From Eunapius fragilis (taxonomy: Eukaryota > Porifera > Demospongiae > Spongillida > Spongillidae): DNA of 64,000 bases. Under the pieces are notes generated by a model. It was not told the origin of the DNA and did no database searches. It was given only the letters and a program-made list of their open reading frames with translations. Location: positions 9,853,991 through 9,917,990 of the forward strand of contig OY811971.1 in the NCBI GenBank assembly GCA_963681505.1, given 5' to 3'. The position numbers were made by a program, and so were the translations under genes. Below are positions 13,801 through 25,922 of this stretch, in pieces. How positions within the stretch are numbered: the stretch's first letter is position 1; the number at the start of each line of letters is the position of its first letter.

Positions 13801-14298
13801 CATCCTCCTCCTCCTCATCATCATCATCATTATCACTATAACCATCATCCATAACCATAACCTTCATCATTATAATTATCACCACCACTATAAACATCAG
13901 CATTGTCATCAATTTCACTATCATGAATAATATCATGACCATCAAGGCCACCATCATAACCATGGTTACTGGTACACTGCCTATCATCAATATTAACATG
14001 ACCAATATCTTTACCAAAATCATCATGGCCATCACAAGCATCTTGTAGTTGATCACTGTCATCCCAGTCATGTCTGTTCACATCTTCCTTCAAGCTATGA
14101 TCTTCACTACTATCACTGCTTGTGTCTGAAGCAGTTAACAATCTGGAGCAACTCTGTGCTGCATCTAAAGTGAATCAAAATATAAATGTCCTAAAAATGT
14201 TACACATACCGCTCAGCCATCGTCGTCTGGTTCTGGTTGGAATTGGAATGCTTGGGTCTGTATTATATCGCTTTCTTTTGTAGCCTACATGCAGCACA

Positions 14299-14371
14299 AT
14301 TAATGTTATTCAAAAGACTTAGGGTTAGGGTTAGGGTTAGAGTTATTCAATTAATGTTATTCAAAAGACGT
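14299..14371. repeat. Interstitial TTAGGG run between direct repeats
   Basis: Three perfect TTAGGG units and a TTAGAG variant (about 14319-14343) lie between two copies of ATTAATGTTATTCAAAAGAC (14299 and 14351). It lies in the first intron of the transposase. The layout resembles telomeric-repeat capture at a break, or a small tandem duplication. Confidence 0.8.
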
Positions 14372-14676
14372 AATTGTATTCATTAACATGTATCTGGGTT
14401 GAGTACAGTACCCTAAAAGTGCAAAGCGGTCATGAACTATAGTAAGAGTGAATGAATAATCATCACCAATATAGCTTTAATTGATACGTACAAGGTGTCT
14501 ATTTAACGCTTGCGTATGTGTATAGTTAATGCGCGTACATGGTAAGTATCTATACCTAATTTAAGCGAGCCACTTTGCTTGCATCGTGTTGCTGTCCTTT
14601 CTGGAACAGAAAGTTCAGGGTTCCTTAGGTACTCTTTGTAGTGTTTTCGCTTTCCACCTGCAATGCGATCGCTCAT

Positions 14677-14760
14677 TTTGCATTTGATCAAATTCAGCGA
14701 AAACAATTATTTTTTTACAGGTAAGAAATTCGTACCACGTGCTTTATCCCAAAAGGCAAT
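14677..14760. promoter_or_regulatory. Divergent promoter region between transposase and BEN gene
   Basis: Only 84 bp separate the minus-strand ATG at 14676 from the plus-strand ATG at 14761. Both genes must therefore start transcription in this gap or from within the neighbouring 5' ends, so a shared bidirectional promoter is likely. No TATA or Inr element can be named with confidence. Confidence 0.45.
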
Positions 14761-17700
14761 ATGTCGAAGCGTACAGTGAGACCTCCTGAAAGATACCTAC
14801 ATGAGAACATCGAAATCGCTATCGATGGCAAACGAGCTGAAGATCGTAAGTATTGCATGTCATCATGCTTATACACTGATTATTGTTATAATTATGTATA
14901 TGTACATATATATTCATGGACGTAGATATGTTAGGATGTTTAAAACTCTTGACCCGCCGGTCGACCCAATTATTTGAAGCGATTATTTGATCTTCTAGAC
15001 CCCCACTTTAAATAAATTTTAATCAATTTGCTACTATTGGAGTATTATATAGGGCTAGTTAAGGCGGGCCGGGTCGTAGTCGGAGTAACCAGGACCGCTT
15101 CGCGGTCCTGGAAATCTGATGCCTGCGGCGCTCGTAGCCCAGGCGTTCCTGGTTCGCTTTGCTCACGCTAGCCTGCGGCGCTCATATAGGATCAGCAGCG
15201 GCGGATCCAGGGGGGGGGCACTCGGGGCACGTGCCCCCCCCCCCCCCCCCCCCTTCATTAATAAATTCATAACTTTTCGGGCCGCATTTTATAATATAGC
15301 TGCACGATTGCGCTGTCTATTGATATCCGCACGCATGAACTCTACTACTGTACTATATCCCGGGCCCCCCGATACGCGATCATACTTCCCCCCCCCCCGC
15401 CCTTCGTATCGGGCCAGAAACCAACAGCACCCCCCCCCCCCCCCCCCCCCGCTCTTCGTTTTGGGCCAGAATCCGACAGCACCCCCCCCCCCCCCCCCCC
15501 GCTCCTCGTATCGGGCCATAAACCGACAGCACCCCCCCCCCCCCCCCCCCCCCGCTCCTCGTATCGGGCCATAAACCGACAGCACCCCCCCCCCCCCCCC
15601 CCGCTTTTCGTATCGGGCCAGAAGCCGACCCCACCCCCAGCCACACCCACCATCCGTGCCCCCCCCCCCCCCCAAAACCTGTATCCGCCGCTGGATCAGG
15701 GCCTGCGGCGCTCTTTCCGCTTCGCGGATATGAACTAACCTTTAATGTAGTTAATTAATCACTAATTGATTTTAATTGATTTAAAGTGGGGAGGGGGGGG
15801 GGGGATGATCTAGAAGATAACCGGGTGGTCCTTTACCATCGAATATGATATATAGGCCTGCCAGCTAGAGGTAGGGATGGAAATATTAGCGGCGTCAATT
15901 GACGTAGACGCGAACAATGTCGACATTTAATTTACGATATCTTAAAATGCATGAAATTCACATCGCAGGCGTTTTTTTAATTTAACCGGTGGACCGCTGA
16001 GGGATATGTACTCGGAGACTGAACACTATTAGCTTACATGCGCCATCAATGCGTGATATATGAATATTTCAACTGGTTAATTATGTTGACTTCCGTATTT
16101 ATATAAATTTTATGTACGTGAATTATAACTTTGCGATTTCTATATTCATATCCAGAACAATGTACAGTTTTATGTCTAGAGAATAATCGAGAATATGCTT
16201 GCAACACATCATCACTATCAACTGATAGTAGAGATTATGTCACGCAGGATGACTTAAAGCCTGGAAATGACCTTATCTGGGTTTATGTTCATTTCAAGCA
16301 TTTTAAGGGTATACTCTTATGTATCCTTCCACCAGTTGGAATAAGAAAAGTACTTGTTCTTATACAGGAGATGCAAACCCCAGATCTAAAACATTTGAGG
16401 AAGACTCTGCATCTGATAATGGTAGTGATGACAATGCAGTAAGCAATGAAATTTTATTATAGTATTATTGAACATGACTTTTATCAAGTACTGTGCAGTA
16501 ATTCATATACTATCAATATGAAATAGGAATGTGGAAAAGGAAAAGAAAGGGCGAAAGCATTCAAAAAGAGACCAGCAAGAAGTGAAGTATGAAATCTTAA
16601 TTGTTTATGAAATATATGTTGAACATCCATACACTTCTTCTAATCTATTGTTTTAATCTGACTTTGCACAGATGCCATCAAGCAAAAAATCTCGTTTCTC
16701 GGACAGTGAGATGGAAGAAATAGTAAGGGACTATTGATATTTACTGCGTTACAGTTCATAATTAGTATACTTATAAGAATGTGGAAAAGGAAAAGGAAAA
16801 GAAAAAGGAAAAGGAAAAGCAATAGAAGCAGTTGAGAAGACACCGCGTAATGTCGAACGCATATGCATCCATTGTTTAACATTACACAGATGCCATCAGG
16901 CAAGAAATCTCATTTTTCGGACATTGAGATGGAAGAAATAGTGAGATAGTATTTACTGCATTGCAATTGTTACAAATACATTAATAGGAATGTGGAAAAG
17001 GAAAAGAAAAAGGAATAGAAAGGAAGAAAGGGTTCAGAAGACACTGGCATTTGATTTAAGGAGTGAGGTACGAGATCCTTTTTCTAAGTTGAATGTTCAT
17101 ACACATAATCTATTGCTTCTAAAGTAATTCATTTTTTGCTGTATGCAGTATAAAATTTGATGTTTGCATTAATCCTTTGAATGTTCTTGTATGCATAAAT
17201 TAGGTACAAGCGGAAAGGATGAATTATTCCAGTGGCATGGAAAGTCAGGTAATGTGCTGTTATCTTACAATATCTATGTATAAGAACAGAGCTCCTGAAA
17301 AGTGGTTTATAATATACAATAATGCCAGATTCTTGCAAAACTCTACAAGCAAATGAAAGTTTGGAACAAGGAGATTGCAAAGTTGAACAATACTTCTGAG
17401 AAAGTATATCGCCTTTTGGAGGCCCATTTTACACCGCTTCGGCAAGAATGCATTGTTCAAGATCCAGATCCTGCAGAGTAAAAAGGTTTGCAAATGCACA
17501 TACAATATTATTTTACACCTATTCATCAATAATGCATTGTTTCTGATCCAGGTCCTGCTGAGCATAAAGGTTTGCGCATGCACATAAAATATTGTGTAGT
17601 ATAATAGTACCATTGTTTCAGATCCAGGTCCTGCTGAGCATAAAGGTTTGTGCATGCATGCACATAAAATATTGAGTAGTATAATAGTACCATTGTTTCA

Positions 17701-18259
17701 GATCCAGGTCCTGCTGAGCATAACGGTTTGTGCATGCATGCACATTAAATTGTGAGTAGTATAACACTTTTCTGGTTGTACCATGTAGGTACAACAGGCG
17801 ACATGCAACAGGAGGAGAGCCACTTCATATCTGTAAGTATTTTTCATTTTATAAGTCATAGATGTATATTGATGCACATACTTTATCTGAACAGAAAAGT
17901 GGTGTGAATCTTCTACAGATTCGATCCCAGAATCCTGGAAAATATGCTCTAGCTCTACTGGATGCTTTGTTTTCCAATGAAGAGCAATCAACATGTTGTT
18001 ACAAAGCATCTACAAAAACCAACAGCAGCAGCGTATCTCAAAAACCTCCTTTGTCACCAAAACGAGTGAAGCTCCTTGAAGGTACAATTATTTTTATACT
18101 AAAACATGTAATATCAGTGATGTTTTATCTTATCCTGTAACAGACTGCATTGACAAAAAGTTTGGTAAAGGTACGGCAGCATTCAATGACCAGAAGATTA
18201 CAGAGTCCTTAAATCAAAAGTGTCGCGATAGATTTAGTAAGTTTAAAAAGTTTAATTAA
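14761..18259 (+). CDS. BEN-domain protein encoded by the CACTA element
   Basis: A multi-exon gene traced by GT-AG borders and phase: 14761-14845 (starts MSKRTVRPPERYLHENIEI), 16156-16308, 16368-16438, 16527-16586, 16672-16722, a repeated exon pair to 17060, 17204-17248, 17329 to about 17494, 17789-17832, 17895-18081 and 18144-18259 (ends KFKKFN, TAA). The middle is acidic, then Lys-rich, then helical (ILAKLYKQMKVWNKEIAKLN, possible coiled coil). The last two exons form a BEN domain: NPGKYALALLDALFSNEE, a spacer, then LSPKRVKLLE and SLNQKCRDRF. BEN domains bind DNA and recruit chromatin factors. Here it would be the accessory, TnpA-like, DNA-binding protein of the transposon (inference). Some duplicated exon copies carry stops (a TAA near 17480; the third exon-4 copy), so the active exon path is uncertain. 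Confidence 0.7.
15196..15693. mobile_element. MITE with poly-C-separated repeats (CAGCGGCGGATCC ends)
   Basis: The inverted ends CAGCGGCGGATCCAG (15196) and the complement of CAGCGGCGGATAC (ending 15693) are flanked by GATCAG (15190-15195 and 15694-15699). The inside has four to five copies of CTCGTATCGGGCCATAAACC-like units, each followed by CGACAGCA and long C runs (15400-15660). It lies in the first BEN intron. A related copy in the other orientation is at 51262-51613. hAT-like by its ends; glycine- or proline-rich ORFs over it are artefacts. Confidence 0.7.
16527..17068 (+). repeat. Tandem duplication of an exon pair in the BEN gene
   Basis: A GAATGTGGAAAAGG-started Lys-rich exon occurs at 16527, 16778 and 16988. 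An ATGCCATCAAGCAAAAAATC-type exon with its acceptor and donor occurs at 16672-16722 and 16890-16940. The second and third Lys-rich copies have a shifted acceptor or a stop, so only the first is clearly usable. Both copies of the second exon stay in phase 0. Confidence 0.75.
17435..17745 (+). repeat. Four tandem copies of an exon end and its donor site
   Basis: Units of 75-85 bp contain CATTGTTTCAGATCCAGG, TCCTGCTGAGCATAAAG and the donor AAAG|GTTTG. They start at about 17450, 17530, 17609 and 17691. The first copy, fused to exon 17329, reads GAG TAA AAA, a stop, where the others read GAG CAT AAA. The gene thus offers several alternative 3' exon ends. Confidence 0.75.
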
Positions 18260-18560
18260 AGGAAACAATAGATTGACATTGAATATCACTTATAGCTATG
18301 TATAGGTTAGTACTGATTATAATACAATGTGTTTATATAATTTAATTGAAACATCTTGTTTAAGAATAAGCTGTACATGTAAGGATTTACTTTTACTGCT
18401 GGCCTTGGGCATTACAGATCAATACAGACTCCATATATAACTTAACTCATATGCCGCCATTTAGAATTGGATTATCCTCCATGTGCTGGTAATGCTTTAC
18501 TTTCATAGTGCATACTCATATTTATCATCGGCAATTGGAGATGGGCCATATCTTACATGT
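18260..18560. other. Transposon 3' region, no gene seen
   Basis: An AT-rich stretch between the BEN stop codon and the subterminal repeats of the CACTA element. No coding signal was seen; it probably holds the 3' UTR and polyadenylation signals. Confidence 0.5.
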
Positions 18561-19893
18561 AGCAAATTGGTTTTAAGATCTTGCCATGATCACTGATCAC
18601 ATATCTTGGATCATCTTGGTTAAGATCTTGGGCAAGGTCTTGGCAAGATCATGACCAGAAATTGGCCGGCATAATCTTGGCATCTTGGGCAAGGCCTTGG
18701 GCAAGGACTTGGGCAAGTCTTGGGGAAGATCTTGGCCAGTTCTGAACAAGTCTTGGGCAAGTTCTTGGCGGGAATCTTGGCCAAGAACTTTTTGCTGGGC
18801 CCAGCTGCCGTAGCTGACGTACCAGTAGCATCCGATTCCCCTGCCGCCTTTCCACATACAGCGCGTCGAGGGACATATCGACGCGCTGTATGTGGAAGGG
18901 CGGCAGGGGAATCGGATGCTACTGGTACGTCAGCTACGGCAGCTGGGACCTCTGGTAGTTGCTCAGGAGGCTCGGCAAGTGGTAGTGGTACCGCGGGTTG
19001 TTCAACTAATGGCACCGGGGGTAGTGGAGCCGCGGGAGTTCAATTAGTGGCACCGGGGGTAGTGGTGCCGCGGGTGGGATCCCCGGTACGCAGTCATCCG
19101 GCGTATGAATAGGTCCCACCGCCGGTTCAGTTAAACCTCGTTGTTCCTTTTTACTTCCAATCAAAAGAAATGTTGAGCTGTAACCACTTATGACAGTAAT
19201 AACGAGCACGCTTACCTAGGCAACGATCCCATTAGAAGGCTTAACGGTTTCCAATAAATGCGCAATTCGATGTACTAAAAATCATTTTTTAAAATTACCA
19301 AAACCCTTTCTTACTGTTGTGATAGTTGACGACAGTATTATGTAATACCATTGAGACGTATCTAAACAAGCACTTACTTCTCATTAGTGATAAAAATCAA
19401 CTATGGAGAAATTCAAAATGGCGTCTTGCCCTTTAACCCTCTGCAGTTCCCAGAACTAGCTGATACTCAAACTTTTTATTTATTTTTTTAAATGTAAGGA
19501 CAATGAACAGTTTTCATAAACAAAAACAAAATTCTTAAGTATCACCCTGCAAGTGACCTAAATATTGAAAACCGTGCTGTATAAACGTTTATTCTTTAAC
19601 CTTTTCGCCTCTCCCACAAAAACATATTATAGTTGGATTGTACACTAAGAGAGCTTCAATTTGAGGCCAACAATAGCCATACACGTTCTGTGAGTGGGGA
19701 GTTATGACTTATGAGTCTTCAAAGTGGAAAACAATTAATTATTCATGACAGTGTTAATTCGTAAACCACTCGTGAGATTTTAAAAATTAATGCGTTAAAG
19801 TAACATCCATATTAGGTCAAGCAAATATGATAAATTGCACACAAATCTGAGGGGTACATGCCGATTCATTTGTGTCAGGACATGGAATGACCC

Positions 19894-20725
19894 TACCGTG
19901 ACTCCTTAGAATATATATAGCACATCAACAAAATCAAACCTCTGGTCCACAAGCCCCTCCCATTAAAGGTGGAGTTTCCAATTAAAAATCTCTGCCATCG
20001 GCACAAGTGGTCAGCTGGCTGTGTGTCCAAAATTTCACACTAAAAAAGGCTCCTGTCCAGCCTTGTTATCCATGGGGTGTTGGGGTGTCGATAAACCTCT
20101 GCCTGTTGACCTCTGGACAATAACCAGTTCACTGCTAAATGAGTTTTTTATCAAACAAGCACGCATTAGGGTGTTTAACCTACCCTGCGCAATGAAATCG
20201 GTTCCTTAGAAGAATTTAAAAAAAAAAAAAACACTAATCAATTTTTCAGTCTGAAGATCGGTTTTTCCAAATACTTCTAAATAAAAAATTGATTTATTTC
20301 GACAATTTGTTAGCCGAATGCCTAGGTGATTCAGGTTTACAATGGACTTCAGAGTTACACATGTATAGCAGTTTTATATGTGCACATGTGATATGAATAT
20401 GAATGTACAAAAGACCTTGCGCATCATGTATATGACTATAACAAAACCAATTTTCTGGAGAGAAAGTGAGGATGTGGATTGAAGGCGAGGGTGGTGTGAA
20501 GTGAGGTAGTTGTGAGGTGAGGATGTGATATGGAGAGAATTATGAGGGTGTGAGTGGAGGGCAACAAAAAGGGTGGCATGAGGGAAGGGGAGGGTGACTG
20601 ATGGAGGGAAAGTTGGGGTTGATAGTCTTTGACAACAATTGATTGCACTCAACGAGCAAAGGTTCATGGGAACCAAGACGTGCCATGTGATTCTGCTTAC
20701 CCCAAGGGTACTCTCGTAAATGTAT

Positions 20726-20767
<42 letters not shown>

Positions 20768-20787
20768 ATGCACACACACATACACAT

Positions 20788-20819
<32 letters not shown>

Positions 20820-21021
20820 TACAAGCCCCTGGATTGTACATGTACATTACATTATAATCCATAACGCCCCTCCCCTTAATGAGGATAAACCCATACAAGT
20901 GCACAGTTCCAGTGGTATGAACTCAATGGTGTACACATGTACTTGTACTGTAGTTCAATTTACAGTTCTCACATCAGATACAAGTCACCACATGTCCTTG
21001 GGCTGGGCTGGTACTACTCAC
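19894..21021. other. Ankyrin-gene intron with CA microsatellite
   Basis: Module intron downstream of copy A, close in sequence to 31801-33434. It contains a poly-A run (20218-20231), the purine-rich module repeat (20410-20640) and a (CA)n array with CACATACACATG interruptions at about 20731-20818. No exon is present. Confidence 0.7.
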
Positions 21022-21120
21022 CTTACTCTGTAGATCAACATTGGCACCAGCAGATAGCAATATCCTCACAACCTCTTCAAGGCCATATAAAGATGCTCTC
21101 ATCAGTGATAACCCCCCATC
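21022..21120 (-). CDS. Ankyrin-repeat exon (10th recognised)
   Basis: A 99-bp phase-0 exon with acceptor TCTTCAG| and donor AGTAAG|GTGAGT. It starts DGGLSLMRASLYGLEEVV and ends AGANVDLQSK. The VDLQSK ending is shared only with the exon at 33435-33533, which pairs the two modules. His in the usual GHEEVV helix is Leu. Confidence 0.85.
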
Positions 21121-22478
21121 CTGAAGAGATGAACAAGATGAACATATGATTATGGCTGTACCAGGAACATCCTACCACACAACCCATCCTTCACACAGTC
21201 ACAGAGGACACAACCACATGGGAGGAAATAATTTGAATCAGGAGGTGGGGGTGGGGCAGGTGAGTAGGAAGAGTCCAAATATAAGATTGATGTACTACTC
21301 CCTACTCCAACCATTGTCTGGATGATAACAAGTGTTCAGTCATGAAATTAGGAAATGTAATGGCACAGCAGGCTTCATTAGGTACAAAATGACATCACAC
21401 ATGTTCAATAGGTGCATATTATGGCAAGGCGCACTTGTATGTGTCTAAATCATTAATGGGAAGAGGTTGTGGACCAGAGGTTTTAGTTTGTTGGTGTGTT
21501 GTACATGTATGTATGGTGAGTATGCTCCTCCATAGGATTTAGACCAGGGGGTCCTATTAGCAAGATGGTATCATGGTATAAGCCTTATGAGCGTCAGGTG
21601 ATCCTTCATGGTATACCAAACAGAGATCAACTAAGGATCAAGTGATGCTCACATGAGACCATTACATAGTCTAGTTTCCTGGTGAATATGTATCCCAGAA
21701 AGATATTTAGCTAAATACGTTTGTGGTATGATTAGCTAACTATGGTCAGAATTGTTGATAGGTCATGCTTCATTACAAATTCATGACCCCATTCATGGTA
21801 CGTGCTAAGAAGAATCATTTTTGTCATCTACTCTGTATTTACAATGGTTAAGTTCAAATTGATCTGACAAGAATGTTGGAAGGCTAAAGTTATACCATAC
21901 AGAAATGAGCGAGGTCACAAAGAAAAATGAAAATTATAATTCCTTGCAGTTTAAAAACCGTACACTATAGGGTATACAAATGTACAGCAATGTTCATCAC
22001 AAACATCACTACACATAACACAACTCATCACTTAAAGTCTACACCCATAGAAGTACACATCTCCTGTGGTATGAACAACAAACCTCTTATTGAGACGAGG
22101 GGGGGGGGAGGGGGAGAGAGGGGTCAGCACAGTAGAAAGTAACACCCTCAAACAGTTCCCATTGCATATTTCAGACAAATTAGATTATAAAAACTATGGT
22201 TGCACTCAAAAGCCAATCAAATTCCTACATTATTCATTGATCCCACAGATGTTACTTTCCACCTTACAAGCCCCTTAACTCACCTGCATTGTAGATTACA
22301 TTATACATGTAATCCATAACGCCCCCTCCCCTTAATGAGGATAAACCCATACAAGTGCACAGCTCCAGTGGTATGAACTCAATGGTGTACACATGTCCTT
22401 GTACTGTAGTTCAATTTACAGTTCTCACATCAGAGTACAAGTCACCACATGTCCTTGGGCTGGACTGGTACTACTCAC
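21121..22478. other. Intron between ankyrin exons
   Basis: Contains the conserved module tail CACAACCACATGGGAGGAAA (about 21210) and the GGTGGGGGTGGGGCAGGTGAG motif, a copy of the CATCAGGTGATCCTTCAT block near 21590, and a G-rich stretch near 22100. No coding exon was recognised. Confidence 0.6.
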
Positions 22479-22577
22479 CTTATCCTGTAAATCAACTTTG
22501 GCACCAGCAGATAACAATATCCTCACAACCTCTTCATGGCCATATAAAGGTGCCATCATCAGTGATGACTGTCCATC
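22479..22577 (-). CDS. Ankyrin-repeat exon (9th recognised)
   Basis: A 99-bp phase-0 exon with acceptor TCTTCAG| and donor GATAAG|GTGAGT. It reads DGQSSLMMAPLYGHEEVV and then LLSAGAKVDLQDK. It is the closest paralogue of the exon at 9513-9611, including the MMA helix and the flanking intron. Confidence 0.88.
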
Positions 22578-23433
22578 CTGAAGAGATGAACATATGATTA
22601 TGGCTGTACCAGGAACATCCTACCACACAACCCATCCTTCACACAGTCACAGAGAACAGTCCTATCAGGGAGATGGTGTGATGCCTTATGAGCATCAGGT
22701 GATCCTACATTGTATAGCAAACAGAGGTCAACTAAGGATCACCTGACACTCAAAAGAGCCCATAGGTTTTATACCGGGTCATTCCATGTCCTGACACAAA
22801 TGAATCGGCATGTACCCCTCAGATTTGTGTGCAATTTATCATATTTGCTTGACCTAATATGGATGTTACTTTAACGCATTAATTTATCTCACGAGTGGTT
22901 TACGAATTAACACCATCATGAATAATTAATTGTTTTCCACTTTGAAGACTCATAACTCCCTACTCACAGAACGTGTATGGCGATTGTTGGCATCAAATTG
23001 AAGCTCTCTTAGTGTACAATCCAACTATAATATACTTTTTTGTGGGAGAGGCAAAAGGGTTATAGAATAAACGTTTATACAGCACGGTTTTCAATATTTA
23101 GGTCACTTGCAGGGTGATACTTAAGAATTTTGTTTTTGTATATGAAAACTGTTTATTGTCCTTACATTTAAAAAAAATAAAAAGTTTGAGTATCAGCTAG
23201 TTCTGGGAACTGCAGAGGGTTAAAGGGCAAGACGCCATTTTTAATTTCTTCATAGTTGTTTTTATCACTAATGAGAAGTAAGTGTTTGTTCAGATACGGC
23301 TCAAGGGTATTACATAATACTGTCGTCAACTATCACAACAGTAAGAAAGTTGGTAATTTAAAAAAATGATTTTTAGTACATCGAATTGCGCATTTATTGG
23401 AAGCCTTCTAATGGGATCGTTGCTTAGGTAAGC

Positions 23434-24105
23434 GTGCTCGTTATTACTGTCATAAGTGGTTACAGCTCAACATTTCTTTTGATTGGAAGTAAAAAGGAAC
23501 AACGAGGTTTAACTGAACCGGCGGTGGGACCTATTCATACGCCGGATGACTGCGTACCGGGGATCCCACCCGCGGCACCACTACCCCCGGTGCCACTAAT
23601 TGAACTCCCGCGGCTCCACTACCCCCGGTGCCATTAGTTGAACAACCCGCGGTACCACTACCACTTGCCGAGCCTCCTGAGCAACTACCAGAGGTCCCAG
23701 CTGCCGTAGCTGACGTACCAGTAGCATCCGATTCCCCTGCCGCCTTTCCACATACAGCGCGTCGAGGGACATATCGACGCGCTGTATGTGGAAGGGCGGC
23801 AGGGGAATCGGATGCTACTGGTACGTCAGCTACGGCAGCTGGGACCTCTGGTAGTTGCTCAGGAGGCTCGGCAAGTGGTAGTGGTACCGCGGGTTGTTCA
23901 ACTAATGGCACCGGGGGTAGTGGAGCCGCGGGAGTTCAATTAGTGGCACCGGGGGTAGTGGTGCCGCGGGTGGGATCCCCGGTACGCCGTCATCCGGCGT
24001 ATGAATAGGTCCCACCGCCGGTTCAGTTAAACCTCGTTGTTCCTTTTTACTTCCAATCAAAAGAAATGTTGAGCTGTAACCACTTATGACAGTAATAACG
24101 AGCAC
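23434..24105. repeat. Near-perfect GC-rich palindrome core
   Basis: The sequence is symmetric around about 23770. The apex is GCGCGTCGAGGGACATATCG and the stems carry CGCGGCACCACTACCCCCGG repeats. Mirror-image frames on both strands encode the same Pro/Val-rich peptide (MPLVEQPAVPLPLAEPPEQL), which results from the symmetry. I do not call it a gene. Confidence 0.9.
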
Positions 24106-24440
24106 GCTTACCTAAGCAACGATCCCATTAGAAGGCTTAACGGTTTCCAATACACAACCAGTTCTCCACACTTCTGAATCTCTCCTGATTTAATGATCTC
24201 GTGCGTTACGGTGTCACAGGACTACGCGTCCCCCCTAAAAATTGTCCGGCCGGACATTGTATCCTAGGACCCGGAGTCCGCCGGACGCCCAGTACTAGGA
24301 TACAATGTCCGGCCGGACAACGTATCCTAGGATATCATGTCCCCCCTTAGAACTAGTGGTCCCCCTCCCCCATTTATACAGCGTTACAATTATAAGCAGG
24401 TGCATGCCTCGGCATAAATGGGCGTCGTATATATATATAT

Positions 24441-24679
24441 GGGACAGTGTCCAGCTAAATCACCCTTATGGTACTTTTTCAACAAGCAAAAGAAAAGTAA
24501 CGCTCGCATTGAAATGTATGGCTAATTATAAATTCAGTGCTTAATAACTTTGTGATGGATAGTCCGATTTAGGATGCGTAAGGACCAATTGACAGAAGCT
24601 CATGGGTGTTCAAGGAAAATCAAAAAATTTGAAAACTTGAAACACTAGCCAGAAGGGTGATTCTGCTGGACACTGTCCC
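24441..24679. mobile_element. 239-bp MITE inside the Ulp1 element
   Basis: GGGACAGTGTCCAGC at 24441 is mirrored by GCTGGACACTGTCCC ending at 24679. An outer AT-rich flank (ATAT on both sides) is the likely target duplication but lies in an AT microsatellite, so its length is uncertain. Confidence 0.75.
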
Positions 24680-24946
24680 ATATGTGTATATCCTATAAGG
24701 CTGGTCAGCTAAAACCACAAAACAGAAATGAAACAGATTCGTAGCACCTATTTCAGTGCCTTGTTCTTTGAATATTATTTACTGTTCTATACACAATGCA
24801 TTCAGCTCAGAGTATAATTGTTTTCATTTTACTATATCGAGATGCATGATATCCGTTGATACACGGAATTGCATGCACATAGTATATGCTGATGAATAAC
24901 TGAGCTAGTTCGTGCTTATGAATTGAAGTATACTGATAGTTCATGA

Positions 24947-25922
24947 TCAGTTGATTAAAGGTACAGAATGGCACATTTTACAGTGCCATTTGCATTTTAA
25001 GTTGCTCCAGGCCTTTCGGGGTATAGAGGAGTCACATTTCTTGTGAAAGCATTCTTTGCAAGAACTGCATTGAATCATTACTGCAGAATCTGGCAATAGG
25101 CAGTAGTACCTCACTTTAATCATCTTATTGGCCACAATATGATGGTTTTCTCTATCTGAACTAGGAAATGCAGCCATTCTTCCACTTTTCAAGCATTTCA
25201 ATAGATGCTGCCGCATGACCATCATGTCATATTTTCTGGAACATACATCTTCACCACAGCATAACCCAGTAGCATAAGCAATGGCATACAGGCCACAGTC
25301 TGAGCTGTTAATTGGTCTGTTTGTCAACATCAGTAAAGTGGAGGTACACAGCATTGTTAGGGGTGAAAATAATGGAGCACATTTGGTATATGGCATGATC
25401 AGTACAGGTTTGACATGCACAGTCTGTCATAGATGTTTACATGACCTGATGGCAATCCAAGGGTAGAGATTGTTAGCCAATGGTCTTCTCCATTATGAAG
25501 AATTTGTACGAAGTCCTTTCTCAAAATGTCAAATGTATAGGTGGTATCCAAGTGTTGTTGCTTGTAATCCCGATATACCATACTGGCTGTGGAGAAGATA
25601 TTGAGAAGCATTAATTACAGCATCATCCAACCACTGTGTATTAGACTCAATGGCCGATTACCTAGTTGTCATCGTGGCAAGCCTCCATCACTCTTTTTTG
25701 ATCTTCCTCATCGAAAACCCAACGTCTAGCTTCCTGGCCATTCTTTCCCTTAATATACAACTGACCATCATTGACTGCTGTGAAATCTTGCGCTTTCCTG
25801 CGGAATCGTCCTCTTCCATTGCTTTTCAGCTTTCTCTCTGTATGACCTCACCGTCAAATTAATACTTCAACACGTCTTTGTAAAAAACAGCTTCTCTAGT
25901 CTTGTGCACTCTTTTCAGCCAT
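24947..25922 (-). pseudogene. Ulp1/C48-type cysteine protease with H2C2-like and PHD-like fingers
   Basis: The start is MAEKSAQD at 25922. An H2C2-like segment then reads NDGQLYIKGKNGQEARRW and RVMEACHDD (about 25820-25675). The protease follows: WLDDAVINASQYLL (about 25625), then the His box HNGEDHWLTISTLG and NIYD (about 25500-25440), then the Cys box NSSDCGLYAIAYATG (about 25310). A PHD-like finger (MIQCSSCKECFHKKC, WHCKMC) ends at 24947. The catalytic His, Asp and Cys are all present, but stops (after SAQD, after HDDN, near 25560) and a frameshift near 25420 break it. Such proteases remove SUMO-like modifiers and are often carried by transposons. The first Cys pair of the PHD finger is incomplete. 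Confidence 0.75.

Noticed and set aside
15119-15675. Proline-rich and glycine-rich frames on both strands
   Set aside because: Homopolymer C runs and a MITE repeat, open on both strands.
18620-19112. Pro/Val/Ala-rich frames MPLVEQPAVPLPLAEP on both strands
   Set aside because: They are mirror images produced by the palindrome and recur wherever an arm occurs; no independent coding evidence.
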